A program made the position numbers and the translations under genes. A stretch of 43,984 bases of DNA from positions 1-43,984 of the forward strand of contig JADFSS010000012.1 in assembly GCA_022560655.1 (NCBI GenBank), read 5' to 3'. Shown piece after piece: positions 18,421 to 27,533 of this stretch (within the stretch, counting starts at the first letter, position 1; each line of letters starts with the position of its first letter). The stretch comes from Candidatus Neomarinimicrobiota bacterium (GTDB lineage Bacteria > Fidelibacterota > Marinisomatia > SCGC-AAA003-L08 > TS1B11). The notes under the pieces were generated by a model, which was not told the origin of the DNA, ran no database searches, and saw only the letters and a program-made list of their open reading frames with translations.

Positions 18421-19989
18421 ATGCGACAAGTCAGCAGGAATCCCCACACGCACTCCACCCCGATGAGGCGCCGCCCAATCAGCGCACACTCGAGCCACCT
18501 GGGCTGGCTGCCCTATGTGGTCATGGTCATGCTGGCCAATGTTGTCCGCCCGGATGAAATACGGGTCGTGTTTCCCAACCAGCCAAATCGCCAGGAAGCG
18601 CTGCGTACCTTTTTTCGTGGCGACGTAGAGTATCTGAACAGCCGAGAGCTGGCCACCATATTTTCAGTCAATACATACGTCAATGATGACGTGAACAAGC
18701 TGGTGCTCTATTTTCGGGAGGGCGACGTCAAAATTACGGCGTTTTCATCTTTCGTGGTGGTGGACGAGCAGGCTTACCAGATGCCCTTGCCGGCCTATTT
18801 TGACGGCCAAGACTATTTCCTACCGGCGCAGTCCTTCTTTACCGTGCTGGGCGCAACCGTCTTGCGAGGCGCTCGCTATGATGTTGTTGACCGCACTTTC
18901 ATCGGGCCATCTGCTCACACGGTATACAACATCCACTCTGCCACGGTAGAATCCAAGCAGAACGGCACCCTTATCCGGGTGAAGACCAGCAAGCGCTTCG
19001 ACGGCCGCAACATCGTGCGGTATATCACCGATAACGGCTGGCTGGTTGTGCAAGTGCCGGGCGGCATCGTGGATACGCTGGCGCTGAAGCGGTCGTTGCT
19101 GGGGGGGATCATCAGGGCTGCATGGGGACGCCAGCTCGAGCGCTCAGCGGAGCTGCGTTTCAAGCTTGCCGAGAAGGTGAGCCTGCCGGAAGTCTACCAG
19201 GTTGACCAGGGCGCCGAACTACACGTGGCCATCCGCAATCCCGTGCGGAAGAACCGCGACCGCCGCGCGGCCATGCGGGAGCAGTGGTTCCTGGACACCA
19301 TCGTCCTGGACCCGGGACACGGCGGCATCGATGCGGGCACGCTGGGTAAAGGGGGCCTGAAGGAAAAGACCGTGACGCTGGACGTGGCGCTACGCCTGGG
19401 TCGCCTCATCAAGCGCAAGACCAATTTGCGGGTGGTATACACCCGGGACGAGGATGTCTTTATCCCCCTTTGGCAGCGCACCAAGATTTCCAACGAGGCG
19501 GGCGGGAAACTGTTCATTTCCATCCATGCCAACGGGGTGGATAACAGGTCGGCCCATGGCTTTGAGACCTGGTTACTGGCGCCGGCGAATACTGAGGAAG
19601 CCATCGAGGTGGCCCGGCTGGAAAATGCCGTGATCGCATTGGAGGAGTCGAACCACACCTACCAGGATTTTTCCGATGAGGCGCTCATCCTGTCCACCAT
19701 GGCCCACAGTACCTGGATGAAGGATAGTGAGGTGCTGGCCGAATTCATTCAGGCGGAGCTGGCGAAGCGGCTCGACGCGCCCAACCGGGGGGTGAAGCAG
19801 GCGGGATTCCTGGTGCTCATCGGGGCCACCATGCCCAATGTTCTGGTGGAGGTGGGCTTCATCAGCAACCGCATCGAGGAGAAAAAACTCACCCAGAACG
19901 AATACCGGCAGAACCTGGCAGAGGGTCTTCTCGCGGCCATTGTGCGTTTCAAGGAAAAGTATGAGGGCACCATGCTTGCGAAGCAGTAG
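18421..19989 (+). CDS. N-acetylmuramoyl-L-alanine amidase (Amidase_3) with AMIN-like N-terminal region
   Basis: This 522-residue protein cuts the amide bond between muramic acid and the stem peptide of peptidoglycan. A hydrophobic segment near residue 30 (LGWLPYVVMVMLANVV) should export it; an alternative ATG at 18463 would give a more ordinary signal peptide. Residues about 45-285 are beta-rich and resemble the copper-amine-oxidase-N/AMIN regions of amidases. The catalytic Amidase_3 domain starts at TIVLDPGHGGIDAG, with zinc ligands and catalytic residues at H300, E315, H369 (FISIHANG) and E477 (NVLVEVGFISN). It is followed by folC after 64 bases. Confidence 0.9.
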   Translation: MRQVSRNPHTHSTPMRRRPISAHSSHLGWLPYVVMVMLANVVRPDEIRVVFPNQPNRQEALRTFFRGDVEYLNSRELATIFSVNTYVNDDVNKLVLYFREGDVKITAFSSFVVVDEQAYQMPLPAYFDGQDYFLPAQSFFTVLGATVLRGARYDVVDRTFIGPSAHTVYNIHSATVESKQNGTLIRVKTSKRFDGRNIVRYITDNGWLVVQVPGGIVDTLALKRSLLGGIIRAAWGRQLERSAELRFKLAEKVSLPEVYQVDQGAELHVAIRNPVRKNRDRRAAMREQWFLDTIVLDPGHGGIDAGTLGKGGLKEKTVTLDVALRLGRLIKRKTNLRVVYTRDEDVFIPLWQRTKISNEAGGKLFISIHANGVDNRSAHGFETWLLAPANTEEAIEVARLENAVIALEESNHTYQDFSDEALILSTMAHSTWMKDSEVLAEFIQAELAKRLDAPNRGVKQAGFLVLIGATMPNVLVEVGFISNRIEEKKLTQNEYRQNLAEGLLAAIVRFKEKYEGTMLAKQ

Positions 19990-20053
19990 TCGGCACGCCG
20001 TCAACCCCAGTCCAGGTCCGCCTGTCGGGCCAAGATCAGCCCAACCTCAAAAC

Positions 20054-21286
20054 ATGCTCCACTCCCGTCACGAGACCGAACGCCCCCATCTGGATTATCT
20101 GTTCGGCCTTGAGCGTCGCGGCATCAAGCTGGGGCTGGGCCCCACCACCGAGCTGCTCAGGCGCTGCGGAGACCCCCAGAGCGACCTGTCCATTGTGCAG
20201 ATTGCCGGCACCAACGGCAAAGGAACCACGGCCGCCCTTACTGCCCGCATCCTCCAGGAGCATGGCCGGCGGGTGGGGCTGTTTACATCGCCACACCTGC
20301 TGCGGCTCCACGAACGCATCCGCGTTGATGGAGCCCCTATTGAGGACGGCTATATCATCGCTTGGCTTGACCGGCAACGGCCGGACATCGAAGCGATTCC
20401 GGCCACGTTCTTCGAGGCTATCACCGCTCTAGCTCTGTGCTATTTCAGTGACCGGCAAGTGGATGTGGCCGTGCTGGAGACCGGGCTGGGTGGCCGCCTG
20501 GATTCCACCACCGCCACAACCCCCTCCTGGACTGCCCTGACACCCATCGCCATGGATCACATGGACATGTTGGGCGATACGCTGGAAGCGATTGCCCGCG
20601 AGAAGGCGGGTATCCTGAAACCGGGCGTGCCGTGCTACTCGGCCCAGCAGAGACCCGAGGTGGAAGCGGTTATTCGGGCTGAAGCGCAGCGGGCGGCCGC
20701 GCCTGTTATTGACCTTGACCCACACGAACAAGTTCCCCAACCACGCAACCTGGCAGGCGCCCATCAGCATGCGAATGCCCGGTTGGCCTGGGCACTGACG
20801 CAGGGCATATTGGGCGGCGACTTTGACAGTGGCCGTGCAACCCGTGCGGTGGCAGCCACCATCTGGCCCGGCCGATACCAGCAACTTGGATCGCACCCGA
20901 AAATCATTTACGACGTGGCGCACAACCCTCACGGGATGGCCGCCTTTCTGGGAACGCTGGCCGCCGAGCCCGTCCGGGGACGCCGGAGGCTGGTGCTGGC
21001 CCTGCAGGAAGGCAAGGGGGCTGAAGAACTGCTGAGTCTGCTGCTACCAGTATTCGACGCTGTCACGTTTACCCAGACCGAAACGCGGCATTTCATTCCC
21101 GCCGCGCACCTGGCGAAGCTCGCAGCGGGTGGAAAGCATCGAACCCGAACTGAGCCGAACCCGATCGCAGCAATTGCGGCAATTCTCTCGGAGGCGGGGC
21201 AGGATGACCTGGTGGTCATCCTGGGGTCGCACTATCTGGGTCCGGCAGTTGCGGAGGTGTTCAAGATTTCATTTGACAACCTGTGA
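20054..21286 (+). CDS. folC: Folylpolyglutamate / dihydrofolate synthase
   Basis: The ATG at 20054 gives 410 residues starting MLHSRHETERPHLDYLFGLE. An upstream start at 19838 is inside the amidase gene and is rejected. The typical FolC opening (LDYLFGLERRGIKLGLGPTT) is followed by the ATP loop GTNGKG at 52-57, the LFTSPHLLRLHERIRVDG segment, and the AVLETGLGGRLDSTTA and ITPIAMDHMDMLG-type stretches of the Mur-ligase fold. The C-terminal domain has YDVAHNPHGMAAFL. It adds glutamate to dihydropteroate and/or folates in the cytoplasm. A 461-base gap to rho follows. Confidence 0.93.
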   Translation: MLHSRHETERPHLDYLFGLERRGIKLGLGPTTELLRRCGDPQSDLSIVQIAGTNGKGTTAALTARILQEHGRRVGLFTSPHLLRLHERIRVDGAPIEDGYIIAWLDRQRPDIEAIPATFFEAITALALCYFSDRQVDVAVLETGLGGRLDSTTATTPSWTALTPIAMDHMDMLGDTLEAIAREKAGILKPGVPCYSAQQRPEVEAVIRAEAQRAAAPVIDLDPHEQVPQPRNLAGAHQHANARLAWALTQGILGGDFDSGRATRAVAATIWPGRYQQLGSHPKIIYDVAHNPHGMAAFLGTLAAEPVRGRRRLVLALQEGKGAEELLSLLLPVFDAVTFTQTETRHFIPAAHLAKLAAGGKHRTRTEPNPIAAIAAILSEAGQDDLVVILGSHYLGPAVAEVFKISFDNL

Positions 21287-21551
21287 TAAATGAGACAATT
21301 TATGGGCAAGCGCCTTACCCCGCTGATTTGATCCCAGAAATCATCGTCTTCAACCGCATAATTCGTTGCAAAAGGCGTAGCAGCTAAAACAGGACGACAA
21401 CTGGTGTAGGACCGAAGGGGATGATCGACTGGTGGCGGGGAACTTTGGGGCGTAGAAAACATTTTATTGGGGACCGGCGGGCTGCAGATTAGCCGGTCGT
21501 GGCGCGGCAGCGTCAAGCAACCGACCCTTTTATTTGCATCCAAGTCCAGGG

Positions 21552-21570
21552 ACTCATGCACGGCATGAGT
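21552..21570 (+). promoter_or_regulatory. Perfect hairpin in the rho leader
   Basis: ACTCATGC and GCATGAGT form an 8-bp perfect inverted repeat around a three-base loop. It could be an RNA hairpin or an operator palindrome. Confidence 0.4.
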
Positions 21571-21585
21571 TCTCATATTGCAACC

Positions 21586-21616
21586 GGAACGCAACGAGCG
21601 TTCCAGACCGTTTTTT
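21586..21616 (+). terminator. Terminator-like hairpin in the rho leader (attenuator candidate)
   Basis: GGAACGC (21586-21592) pairs with GCGTTCC (21598-21604) around AACGA, and six T follow from 21611. An alternative pairing, with CGG at 21585-21587 closing onto CCG at 21608-21610, would bring the stem flush against the T-run. It lies 131 bases before rho, so any termination here would act as attenuation. Confidence 0.35.
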
Positions 21617-21747
21617 CTAACCGCAGGGACCTATTATGGACCTGTATGCTGGCAACTGGATACAAAAGCAGTGCCGGCTTCAGGGTGCTGGCCGCTGCCG
21701 GCATCAACGATCCCAATTGATAACCCGTATTAGAATCTGAATTTTTC

Positions 21748-23013
21748 ATGGCAGAGACGACTCAAATGGACATTAGTGAACTGCAATCACTGCGGGTGAA
21801 GGACCTCACCAAATTGGCGCAGGACCTGGAGGTCAGCGAGTTTTCGGGGTTAAAGAAACACGAGCTGATCATGAAGATCCTGGAATTCCAGGCCCAGAAG
21901 CAGGGGAACGTGTATGCCCGTGGGGTCCTGGAGATCATGCCCGATGGTTACGGCTTCCTGCGCTCGCCCGATTACAACTACCTCCCGGGCCCCGATGATA
22001 TATATGTGTCCCCGTCGCAGATCAAACGGTTCGGCCTGCGCACAGGGCACCTCATCAGTGGTCAGGTGCGACCCCCCAAGGACAATGAACGCTTTTTTGC
22101 TCTGCTGCGCGTGGATGCTGTTAACGGTATCTCGCCGGATGAGATCAAGACGTACCCCCACTTTGAGGACTTGACGCCTGAATTCCCCACTGAGCATCTG
22201 GTCCTGGAAACCACCGCCAAGGAGAGCTCTGCGCGCATCATTGACCTGGTGGCACCCATCGGTCTGGGCCAGAGGGCACTCATTCCGGCGCAGCCCAAGA
22301 CGGGTAAGACCATCCTTCTGCAGAAAATTGCCAACGCCGTGTCGCAGAATTATCCCGACCTCTTCATGATTATCCTGCTCATTGATGAGCGTCCCGAGGA
22401 GGTCACTGAAATGAAGCGGGGGGTGGATGCCGAAGTCATATCCTCTACCTTTGACGAGCCTCCCGAGCGTCACGTTCAAGTGGCCGAAATGGTGCTTCAG
22501 CGGGCCCGACGAATGGTGGAGGTGGGTAAGGATGTCATGATTCTGCTGGATTCCATTACCCGTCTTGCCCGGGCAAATAACACGGTGATTCCTCACAGTG
22601 GAAAAATTTTGTCGGGAGGCGTGGACGCAAACGCGCTGCAGAGACCCAAGCGCTTCTTCGGCGCGGCCCGAAATATTGAGGAAGGCGGCAGCCTCACGAT
22701 CGTGGCCACAGCTCTCATCGATACGGGCAGCCGCATGGACGACGTCATTTTTGAGGAGTTCAAGGGTACCGGCAACATGGAACTGGTGTTGGACCGCAAC
22801 CTCAGCAACCGCCGCGTCTACCCGTCCATCGACATCAATCGCTCCGGCACTCGGCGCGAGGAAAAGCTGCTCAGCCGGAAGGACCTGTCGCGCATCTGGA
22901 TACTGCGGCGGTTGCTGAGCGAGATGAGCGTGGTGGAGGCCATGGAATTCCTGCTGGACCGCCTCCAACGCACCAAGACCAACCGGGAATTTCTGGATAC
23001 GATGGGTAGCTAG
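21748..23013 (+). CDS. rho: Transcription termination factor Rho
   Basis: Rho is a hexameric RNA helicase that ends transcription at Rho-dependent sites. The 421-residue protein has the N-terminal Rho_N helix bundle ([18 protein letters not shown]) and the RNA-binding cold-shock-like domain ([20 protein letters not shown]). The RecA-type motor has a Walker A loop ending P-K-T-G-K-T (K184, K187), Walker [17 protein letters not shown], a Q-loop region [20 protein letters not shown], and the arginine-rich [20 protein letters not shown] segment. It has no long insertion, unlike some Actinobacterial and Bacteroidetes Rho proteins. There is no clear Shine-Dalgarno before the ATG. The leader is described separately. 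Confidence 0.97.
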   Translation: MAETTQMDISELQSLRVKDLTKLAQDLEVSEFSGLKKHELIMKILEFQAQKQGNVYARGVLEIMPDGYGFLRSPDYNYLPGPDDIYVSPSQIKRFGLRTGHLISGQVRPPKDNERFFALLRVDAVNGISPDEIKTYPHFEDLTPEFPTEHLVLETTAKESSARIIDLVAPIGLGQRALIPAQPKTGKTILLQKIANAVSQNYPDLFMIILLIDERPEEVTEMKRGVDAEVISSTFDEPPERHVQVAEMVLQRARRMVEVGKDVMILLDSITRLARANNTVIPHSGKILSGGVDANALQRPKRFFGAARNIEEGGSLTIVATALIDTGSRMDDVIFEEFKGTGNMELVLDRNLSNRRVYPSIDINRSGTRREEKLLSRKDLSRIWILRRLLSEMSVVEAMEFLLDRLQRTKTNREFLDTMGS

Positions 23014-23023
23014 ACCGGTGTAC

Positions 23024-23188
23024 TGACAACCCGGGTCCACCAGCGACTCCGGCTGGGTTGTCATCGGCGGCAAGTCCCCGCCGTCCTGGGGCCACCACTA
23101 GCGCTAGGCTCCGTGGCCCTGATTCCGTGAAACATGGCCGCCGCTTGCATTCATTCCGCACTGGGCGGAACTTCGTGCATGATGAATG
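23024..23188 (+). promoter_or_regulatory. Multi-hairpin structured leader between rho and the aminotransferase gene
   Basis: Four hairpins lie in series. (1) TGACAAC 23024-23030 with GTTGTCA 23057-23063, plus an inner CCAGC 23040-23044/GCTGG 23052-23056. (2) CGGCGG 23065-23070 with CCGCCG 23078-23083. (3) GGGCCAC 23089-23095 with GTGGCCC 23113-23119, enclosing the palindrome CTAGCGCTAG. (4) CATTCAT 23148-23154 with ATGAATG 23182-23188, enclosing TTCCGC/GCGGAA. The last stem ends ten bases before the ATG at 23199 and could hide the ribosome site. No T-run follows, so a simple terminator is unlikely. I do not recognise a known riboswitch. Confidence 0.45.
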
Positions 23189-23198
23189 GGACTGGATC

Positions 23199-24386
23199 AT
23201 GACGTTTGCTGATCGGGTCGGCCGCATTAAGGGATCCATTACCCTGGAAATGACCGCCCGGGCTGCCGAGCTCAGGGCCCAGGGGGTGGATGTATTGAAC
23301 CTTTCGGCCGGCGAGCCCGACTTCCCCACGCCGGATCACATTATTGAGGCCGCCAAGCGAGCCATGCACGAGGGCTACACGCGTTATACGCCGGGGCCGG
23401 GCCTGCCACAGGTGCGCCAGGCCGTGGCAGAGAAGCTTGAACGGGACAATGCGGTGCGGGTGACCCCCGATCAGGTCATCGTGAGCAACGGATGCAAGCA
23501 TGCGCTTTTCAACGCCAGCATGGCCCTGTTCCAGCATGGAGATGAGGTGATTATTTTCGCGCCCTACTGGGTGTCATTTCCTGAGCTCGTAAACCTAGCC
23601 GATGCCACCCCGGTGATCATCAGTACCGATCCCGAAAAGCAATTCGAGCCCCTTTTCGATGAATTGGAAGACAGCATTACGCCGCGCACCAAGGGGATTA
23701 TTTTGAACTCACCCTCTAATCCCACCGGTGGAGTATGGAGCCGCGAAGCCGTTGAGCGCATCCTTGAACTGGTCCGACGCCACGACCTGTGGCTGTTTTC
23801 CGATGAGTGCTACGAGGCCCTGTCCTACGACCGGCCTTTCGAATCACCTGCCGCATTGGATCCCGATTTTGAGAAATTGCTCACCTTCCAGAGCTGCTCC
23901 AAGACTTACGCCATGACGGGCTGGCGCCTGGGTTACATGGCGGGCCCGGTCTCATTGGTCAAGGCCATGACCAAGATCCAGAGCCAGTCCACCTCATCTC
24001 CTAATTCCATCAGCCAGATGGCTGCCGTGGCCGCGCTCACTGGCGATCAGGCGATTGTGGCTGAGCGCAGGGAGGCGTTCAGGCACAGGCGGCAGATCAT
24101 CGTGCAGGAACTTGCGCAGATTCCGGGCTTGTCGTGCCGGAACCCTGGGGGTGCTTTTTACGTATTCCTAGGGGTCCGGGACCTATTCGGCCAGACTGCG
24201 GCCGGCAAGACGCTCCGCAATGCGACCGATGTGACCGAATATTTTCTTGACCAGGCCCGAGTGGTGACCGTCAGTGGCGAGGGTTTTGGCGACCAGGAGC
24301 ATATACGCCTGACCTATGCCGTTTCGGATGCCGATATTAGCGCCGCTACCAGCCGCATTGGCTCAGCGGTGGCACAATTAGAATAA
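23199..24386 (+). CDS. Class I PLP aminotransferase (aspartate aminotransferase-like)
   Basis: The ATG at 23199 gives 395 residues opening MTFADRVGRIKGSITLEMTA, as in the family. The in-frame start at 23058 would translate the structured leader and is rejected. Hallmarks are the LSAGEPDFPTPDHI substrate/PLP loop, GYTRYTPGPGLPQVRQAV, the ILNSPSNPTGGV motif, the PLP-contacting Asp in FSDECYEALSYD, the Schiff-base lysine K235 in SCSKTYAMTGWRLGYMAG, and the substrate-binding Arg in HIRLTYAVSD. It transfers amino groups, most likely between aspartate and 2-oxoglutarate, although related enzymes accept other amino acids. It lies between rho and rpmE. Confidence 0.92.
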   Translation: MTFADRVGRIKGSITLEMTARAAELRAQGVDVLNLSAGEPDFPTPDHIIEAAKRAMHEGYTRYTPGPGLPQVRQAVAEKLERDNAVRVTPDQVIVSNGCKHALFNASMALFQHGDEVIIFAPYWVSFPELVNLADATPVIISTDPEKQFEPLFDELEDSITPRTKGIILNSPSNPTGGVWSREAVERILELVRRHDLWLFSDECYEALSYDRPFESPAALDPDFEKLLTFQSCSKTYAMTGWRLGYMAGPVSLVKAMTKIQSQSTSSPNSISQMAAVAALTGDQAIVAERREAFRHRRQIIVQELAQIPGLSCRNPGGAFYVFLGVRDLFGQTAAGKTLRNATDVTEYFLDQARVVTVSGEGFGDQEHIRLTYAVSDADISAATSRIGSAVAQLE

Positions 24387-24401
24387 TAGGGAAGAAAAGC
24401 C

Positions 24402-24614
24402 ATGAAAAAGGACATCCACCCCGAATACCATCTGGTGACGGCACACTGCGCCTGCGGCAACACCTTCGAGACGCGTTCCACGGCGACAGAGCTGCGCGTT
24501 GAGATCTGCAGCGCCTGCCACCCGTTTTACACCGGTAAGCAGAAGCTGGTGGACACGGCCGGCCGGGTGGAGAAATACCGGCGCAAGTATAAGCTTGAAG
24601 CGCCTGCGGAATAA
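24402..24614 (+). CDS. rpmE: Ribosomal protein L31 (zinc-binding type)
   Basis: This 70-residue protein of the large ribosomal subunit begins [20 protein letters not shown]. Four Cys (C16, C18, C37, C40) form the zinc site of the C+ paralogue, and the C-terminus [18 protein letters not shown] matches the family. GGGAAG lies ahead of the ATG. The order rho, rpmE, prfA, prmC is conserved in many bacteria. The next gene probably starts inside its last codons. Confidence 0.95.
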   Translation: MKKDIHPEYHLVTAHCACGNTFETRSTATELRVEICSACHPFYTGKQKLVDTAGRVEKYRRKYKLEAPAE

Positions 24615-25575
24615 TCTGCCGCTGCCCCTGCTGCTGGCGGGCCAGTCCCGTATTCTTGTGGGCGGGCAGGCCGTTATCGAAGGGGTCATGATGCGTGTGC
24701 CGGGCGCCTACGCCGTGGCGGTGCGCGATCCCGAGGGCGAAATTCGCACGCGGCGGGAGGCCTTTACCTCCGCCGTGGAGCGTTGGCGCTGGCTGAAACT
24801 GCCCCTTCTGCGGGGCATGGTACATCTGTTTGAGTCGCTGAAAATCGGCCTGGCCGCCCTTAACTGGTCGGCCGACGTGGCGCTGGCTGCCGATGAGAGC
24901 AAGGCGGGCTCTGCGTCCAACGTGGGGGGCACCATTCTGGCGCTGGTGCTGGGGGCGGGACTGTTCTTTGTGGCGCCGCTGTGGATCTCCTCCCGCCTCA
25001 TCGAGCTGGAGCAGCACGCCCTGGCGTTTAACCTGATCGCGGGAACCATCCGCATCACGTTCTTTTTGCTCTACCTGGCCCTTATCTCCCGCCTGCCGGA
25101 TGTGCAGCGGCTGTTCCAATACCACGGCGCCGAACACATGACCGTGTTTGCGTTCGAGGCCGGCAAGCCCCTCACGGTGGACAGCATCCGCGATTACCCC
25201 ACTCAGCACCCTCGCTGCGGAACCAGTTTCATTTTCATTGTGCTCGTTGCCGCGATCCTGGCATTCGCCCTCATCGATAGCATCATACTGGCGGTGACGG
25301 GTGAGATTTCACTGGGACTGCGGCTGCTGGTGCACCTGCCGCTGATTCCGCTGGTGGCTGGGTTGGGCTATGAGGCTCTCAAATTGACCTCCCGCTACCA
25401 GCACGTGGCCCTGTTCCGATGGCTGTCCAGGCCCGGAATCTGGCTGCAGTATATCACCACCAAGGCACCCGATGACGAACAGGTGGCCGTGGCGCTGAAC
25501 TCACTGAAGGTAGCCTTTGGCCCCGAGCTGAGCCGGGTGGAGGGCCGCCGGTACCTCGCTGATGCCATCGGCTGA
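24595..25575 (+). CDS. DUF1385 membrane protein (YqhQ-like)
   Basis: The family starts close to the [12 protein letters not shown] motif, so I choose the TTG at 24595, which overlaps rpmE by 20 bases and gives 326 residues; a GTG at 24658 is an alternative. The frame is open back to 24499, but that part is antiparallel in sense to nothing known and overlaps rpmE. Residues 25-36 hold [14 protein letters not shown]. Membrane helices follow ([17 protein letters not shown] and others), with the conserved [16 protein letters not shown] and [13 protein letters not shown] motifs of this family. Its biochemical role is not established. The rpmE-DUF1385-prfA order is common. Confidence 0.85.
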   Translation: MKRLRNNLPLPLLLAGQSRILVGGQAVIEGVMMRVPGAYAVAVRDPEGEIRTRREAFTSAVERWRWLKLPLLRGMVHLFESLKIGLAALNWSADVALAADESKAGSASNVGGTILALVLGAGLFFVAPLWISSRLIELEQHALAFNLIAGTIRITFFLLYLALISRLPDVQRLFQYHGAEHMTVFAFEAGKPLTVDSIRDYPTQHPRCGTSFIFIVLVAAILAFALIDSIILAVTGEISLGLRLLVHLPLIPLVAGLGYEALKLTSRYQHVALFRWLSRPGIWLQYITTKAPDDEQVAVALNSLKVAFGPELSRVEGRRYLADAIG

Positions 25576-25581
25576 GCGGCC

Positions 25582-26643
25582 ATGATTACCAAGCTACGCG
25601 AAATTATCCAGCGGCAGGACGACCTCACCGAGCGCATGTCCGAGCCGGAGACCGCTTCCGACCCCAAGCGCTACGCCCAGTTGGCGCGGGAACACAGCGA
25701 GCTGAGCGAAGTCGCGGACAAGGCCCGCCGCTTTGTTGACCTGGACGGGCACCGGCATGAAATCGAGGACATGCTCACGGGCGATGATGAGGAACTCAAG
25801 GTGCTGGCTGCCGAGGAACTCCCGACCCTGATTGCACAGTTGGCCGCGTTGGAGGAGGAGCTCAAGGTGCTGTTGCTGCCCCGCGATCCGGCTGATGACA
25901 AGAACACGATTCTGGAGATTCGCAGTGGCACCGGCGGTGAAGAGGCGGCCCTGTTCGCAGCCGACCTGTACCGCATGTACAGCCGCTATGCCGAGCGCCG
26001 CAACTGGGACACCGAGGTGCTGTCGCTGTCGGAATCGGAAACGGGCGGCATCAAGGAGATTATCGTCTCTGTAAAGGGCAAAGGGGCCTATGGTGACCTG
26101 AAATACGAGCGCGGCGTCCACCGGGTTCAGCGGGTGCCGGCGACCGAATCGAGCGGGCGTATCCACACCAGTGCGGCTTCGGTGGCTGTTCTTCCTGAGG
26201 CCGACCCCGTGGAAGTGAACATTGTCCAGGCCGACCTGAAAATCGACACCTACCGGGCTTCAGGCCACGGCGGACAGCACGTGAACAAGACCGACTCGGC
26301 GGTGCGCATCACCCACCTGCCGTCCGGTATCGTGGTGACGTGCCAAGACGAGAAATCGCAGCACAAGAACCGCCTGAAGGCCATGAAAGTGCTGGCCGCG
26401 CGCCTCTACGCCAAGCAGTTAGAGAAGCAGCAAAACCTCCGGGCCAAGGAGCGGCGCAGTATGGTCTCCACGGGCGATCGCAGTGCCAAAGTGCGCACCT
26501 ACAATTTTCCCCAGGGGCGTGTCACCGATCACCGCATCAACCTGACCCTGTATCGGCTCAGCGAGATCACCGATGGGGACCTGCATGAGTTGATCGCCCA
26601 GCTGCGGCTGCGGGACCGGATGGATCGTCTGGCCGAGGTGTGA
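25582..26643 (+). CDS. prfA: Peptide chain release factor 1
   Basis: RF1 reads UAA and UAG stop codons and triggers peptide release. The 353-residue protein has the RF1 stop-recognition tripeptide P186-A187-T188 ([13 protein letters not shown]) and the catalytic GGQ at 230-232 within [20 protein letters not shown]. The PCRF domain ([19 protein letters not shown]) is complete. The residue before GGQ is His where many RF1 proteins have Ala. The start ATG lies six bases after the DUF1385 stop. prmC, whose product methylates the GGQ glutamine, overlaps its stop, the standard pairing. Confidence 0.97.
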   Translation: MITKLREIIQRQDDLTERMSEPETASDPKRYAQLAREHSELSEVADKARRFVDLDGHRHEIEDMLTGDDEELKVLAAEELPTLIAQLAALEEELKVLLLPRDPADDKNTILEIRSGTGGEEAALFAADLYRMYSRYAERRNWDTEVLSLSESETGGIKEIIVSVKGKGAYGDLKYERGVHRVQRVPATESSGRIHTSAASVAVLPEADPVEVNIVQADLKIDTYRASGHGGQHVNKTDSAVRITHLPSGIVVTCQDEKSQHKNRLKAMKVLAARLYAKQLEKQQNLRAKERRSMVSTGDRSAKVRTYNFPQGRVTDHRINLTLYRLSEITDGDLHELIAQLRLRDRMDRLAEV

Positions 26644-27533
26644 GCAGCGCCGCTCCTCCCCGGGGGCGCACAGCTAACGGGGCGACCCAGTGGGACATCG
26701 TAGGGCTTATCCGGTGGGCCAGCGGTTACTTTGCAGCAAAAGACATATCCAATGCACGGCTGGAAAGCGAATGGCTGCTGGCCCACGTATTGGGCCTGGA
26801 GCGGGTCGACCTTTATGTTCAGCATGACCGTCCACTGGGGCCCGGCGAGTTGGCGCAGTTCAAGGCCCTGGTGAAGCGGCGTTCAGGGGGGGAACCGTTT
26901 CAGTATATCCTGGGCAAGGCGCCCTTTTATGGCCGTGACTTTCGCGTAACGCCGGATGTGCTTATTCCCCGCCCGGAAACCGAGACCCTCATCCGCGTGC
27001 TGCACCAAAGCATGGGCGCGCCGGAGCCCGGCGCCATTCTGGATATCGGAACGGGTTCGGGTTGCCTGGCCATCACAGCGGCGCTGCTTTATCCCGAGGC
27101 CAAAGTGCTGGCGGTGGACATATCCGCGGACGCCCTCAGTCTGGCGCATGAAAACGCGCAGCGCCTGGGCGCGGACAACGTGGACTTTCAGCGGCTGGAT
27201 GTTATGACGGAAGAACCCATCGGGACATTTGATGCCATCCTGTGCAATCCACCCTACGTAGCCAGCGGGGAGCTGCCCGGCCTGCAGCGGGAAATTCGCG
27301 ATCATGAGCCACTCGCGGCTATCACCGATGGGGCCGATGGGCTGAGTTTTTTCCGGCGGTTGGCTGCGATCGGCGCCAACCTGCTATACGACGGGGGGCG
27401 CCTCATCATGGAGCTGGGGGGGGTGCCGCAGGCAACGGCGGTGAGCGGGATGTTTAGACAGGCAGGCTTCGCGGTCACGATCCACGACGACTTGCAGGGT
27501 GATCCGAGGGTCTGCGAGTCCCTGAAAAAATAG
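26640..27533 (+). CDS. prmC: Release factor glutamine methyltransferase
   Basis: PrmC methylates the glutamine of the GGQ motif in release factors. The GTG start overlaps the prfA stop (GTGA). The 297-residue protein has an N-terminal helical domain (RLESEWLLAHVLGL), GEPFQYILGKAPFYGRDFRV, then VLIPRPETETLI. The SAM-binding motif is ILDIGTGSGCLAIT, and the catalytic NPPY is at 203-206 (ILCNPPYVAS), with DGADGLSFFRRL near the end. The family match is unambiguous. Confidence 0.96.
   Translation: MSSAAPPRGRTANGATQWDIVGLIRWASGYFAAKDISNARLESEWLLAHVLGLERVDLYVQHDRPLGPGELAQFKALVKRRSGGEPFQYILGKAPFYGRDFRVTPDVLIPRPETETLIRVLHQSMGAPEPGAILDIGTGSGCLAITAALLYPEAKVLAVDISADALSLAHENAQRLGADNVDFQRLDVMTEEPIGTFDAILCNPPYVASGELPGLQREIRDHEPLAAITDGADGLSFFRRLAAIGANLLYDGGRLIMELGGVPQATAVSGMFRQAGFAVTIHDDLQGDPRVCESLKK

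Larger units (their letters stand above)
21287..21747 (+). promoter_or_regulatory. Long leader region upstream of rho
   Basis: No convincing gene lies in this 461-base gap. It holds four inverted repeats: TGATTT/AAATCA at 21324-21343, an 8-bp stem at 21552-21570, a 7-bp stem at 21586-21604 followed by six T at 21611-21616, and a 7-bp pair at 21672-21678/21697-21703. A GTG-started frame at 21499-21720 could encode 73 residues, but it has no family resemblance or clear ribosome site. In E. coli, rho is preceded by a leader in which Rho attenuates its own synthesis; a similar role here is inference. Confidence 0.45.

Noticed and set aside
21499-21720. 73-codon frame in the rho leader as a true protein gene
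   Set aside because: It has no ribosome site, family resemblance or conserved features; it could at most be a leader peptide, so it is mentioned only with the leader.
21850-23073. 407-codon open frame antisense to rho
   Set aside because: It mirrors the strongly conserved rho gene; long antisense frames are expected in GC-rich coding DNA, and the product shows no domain.
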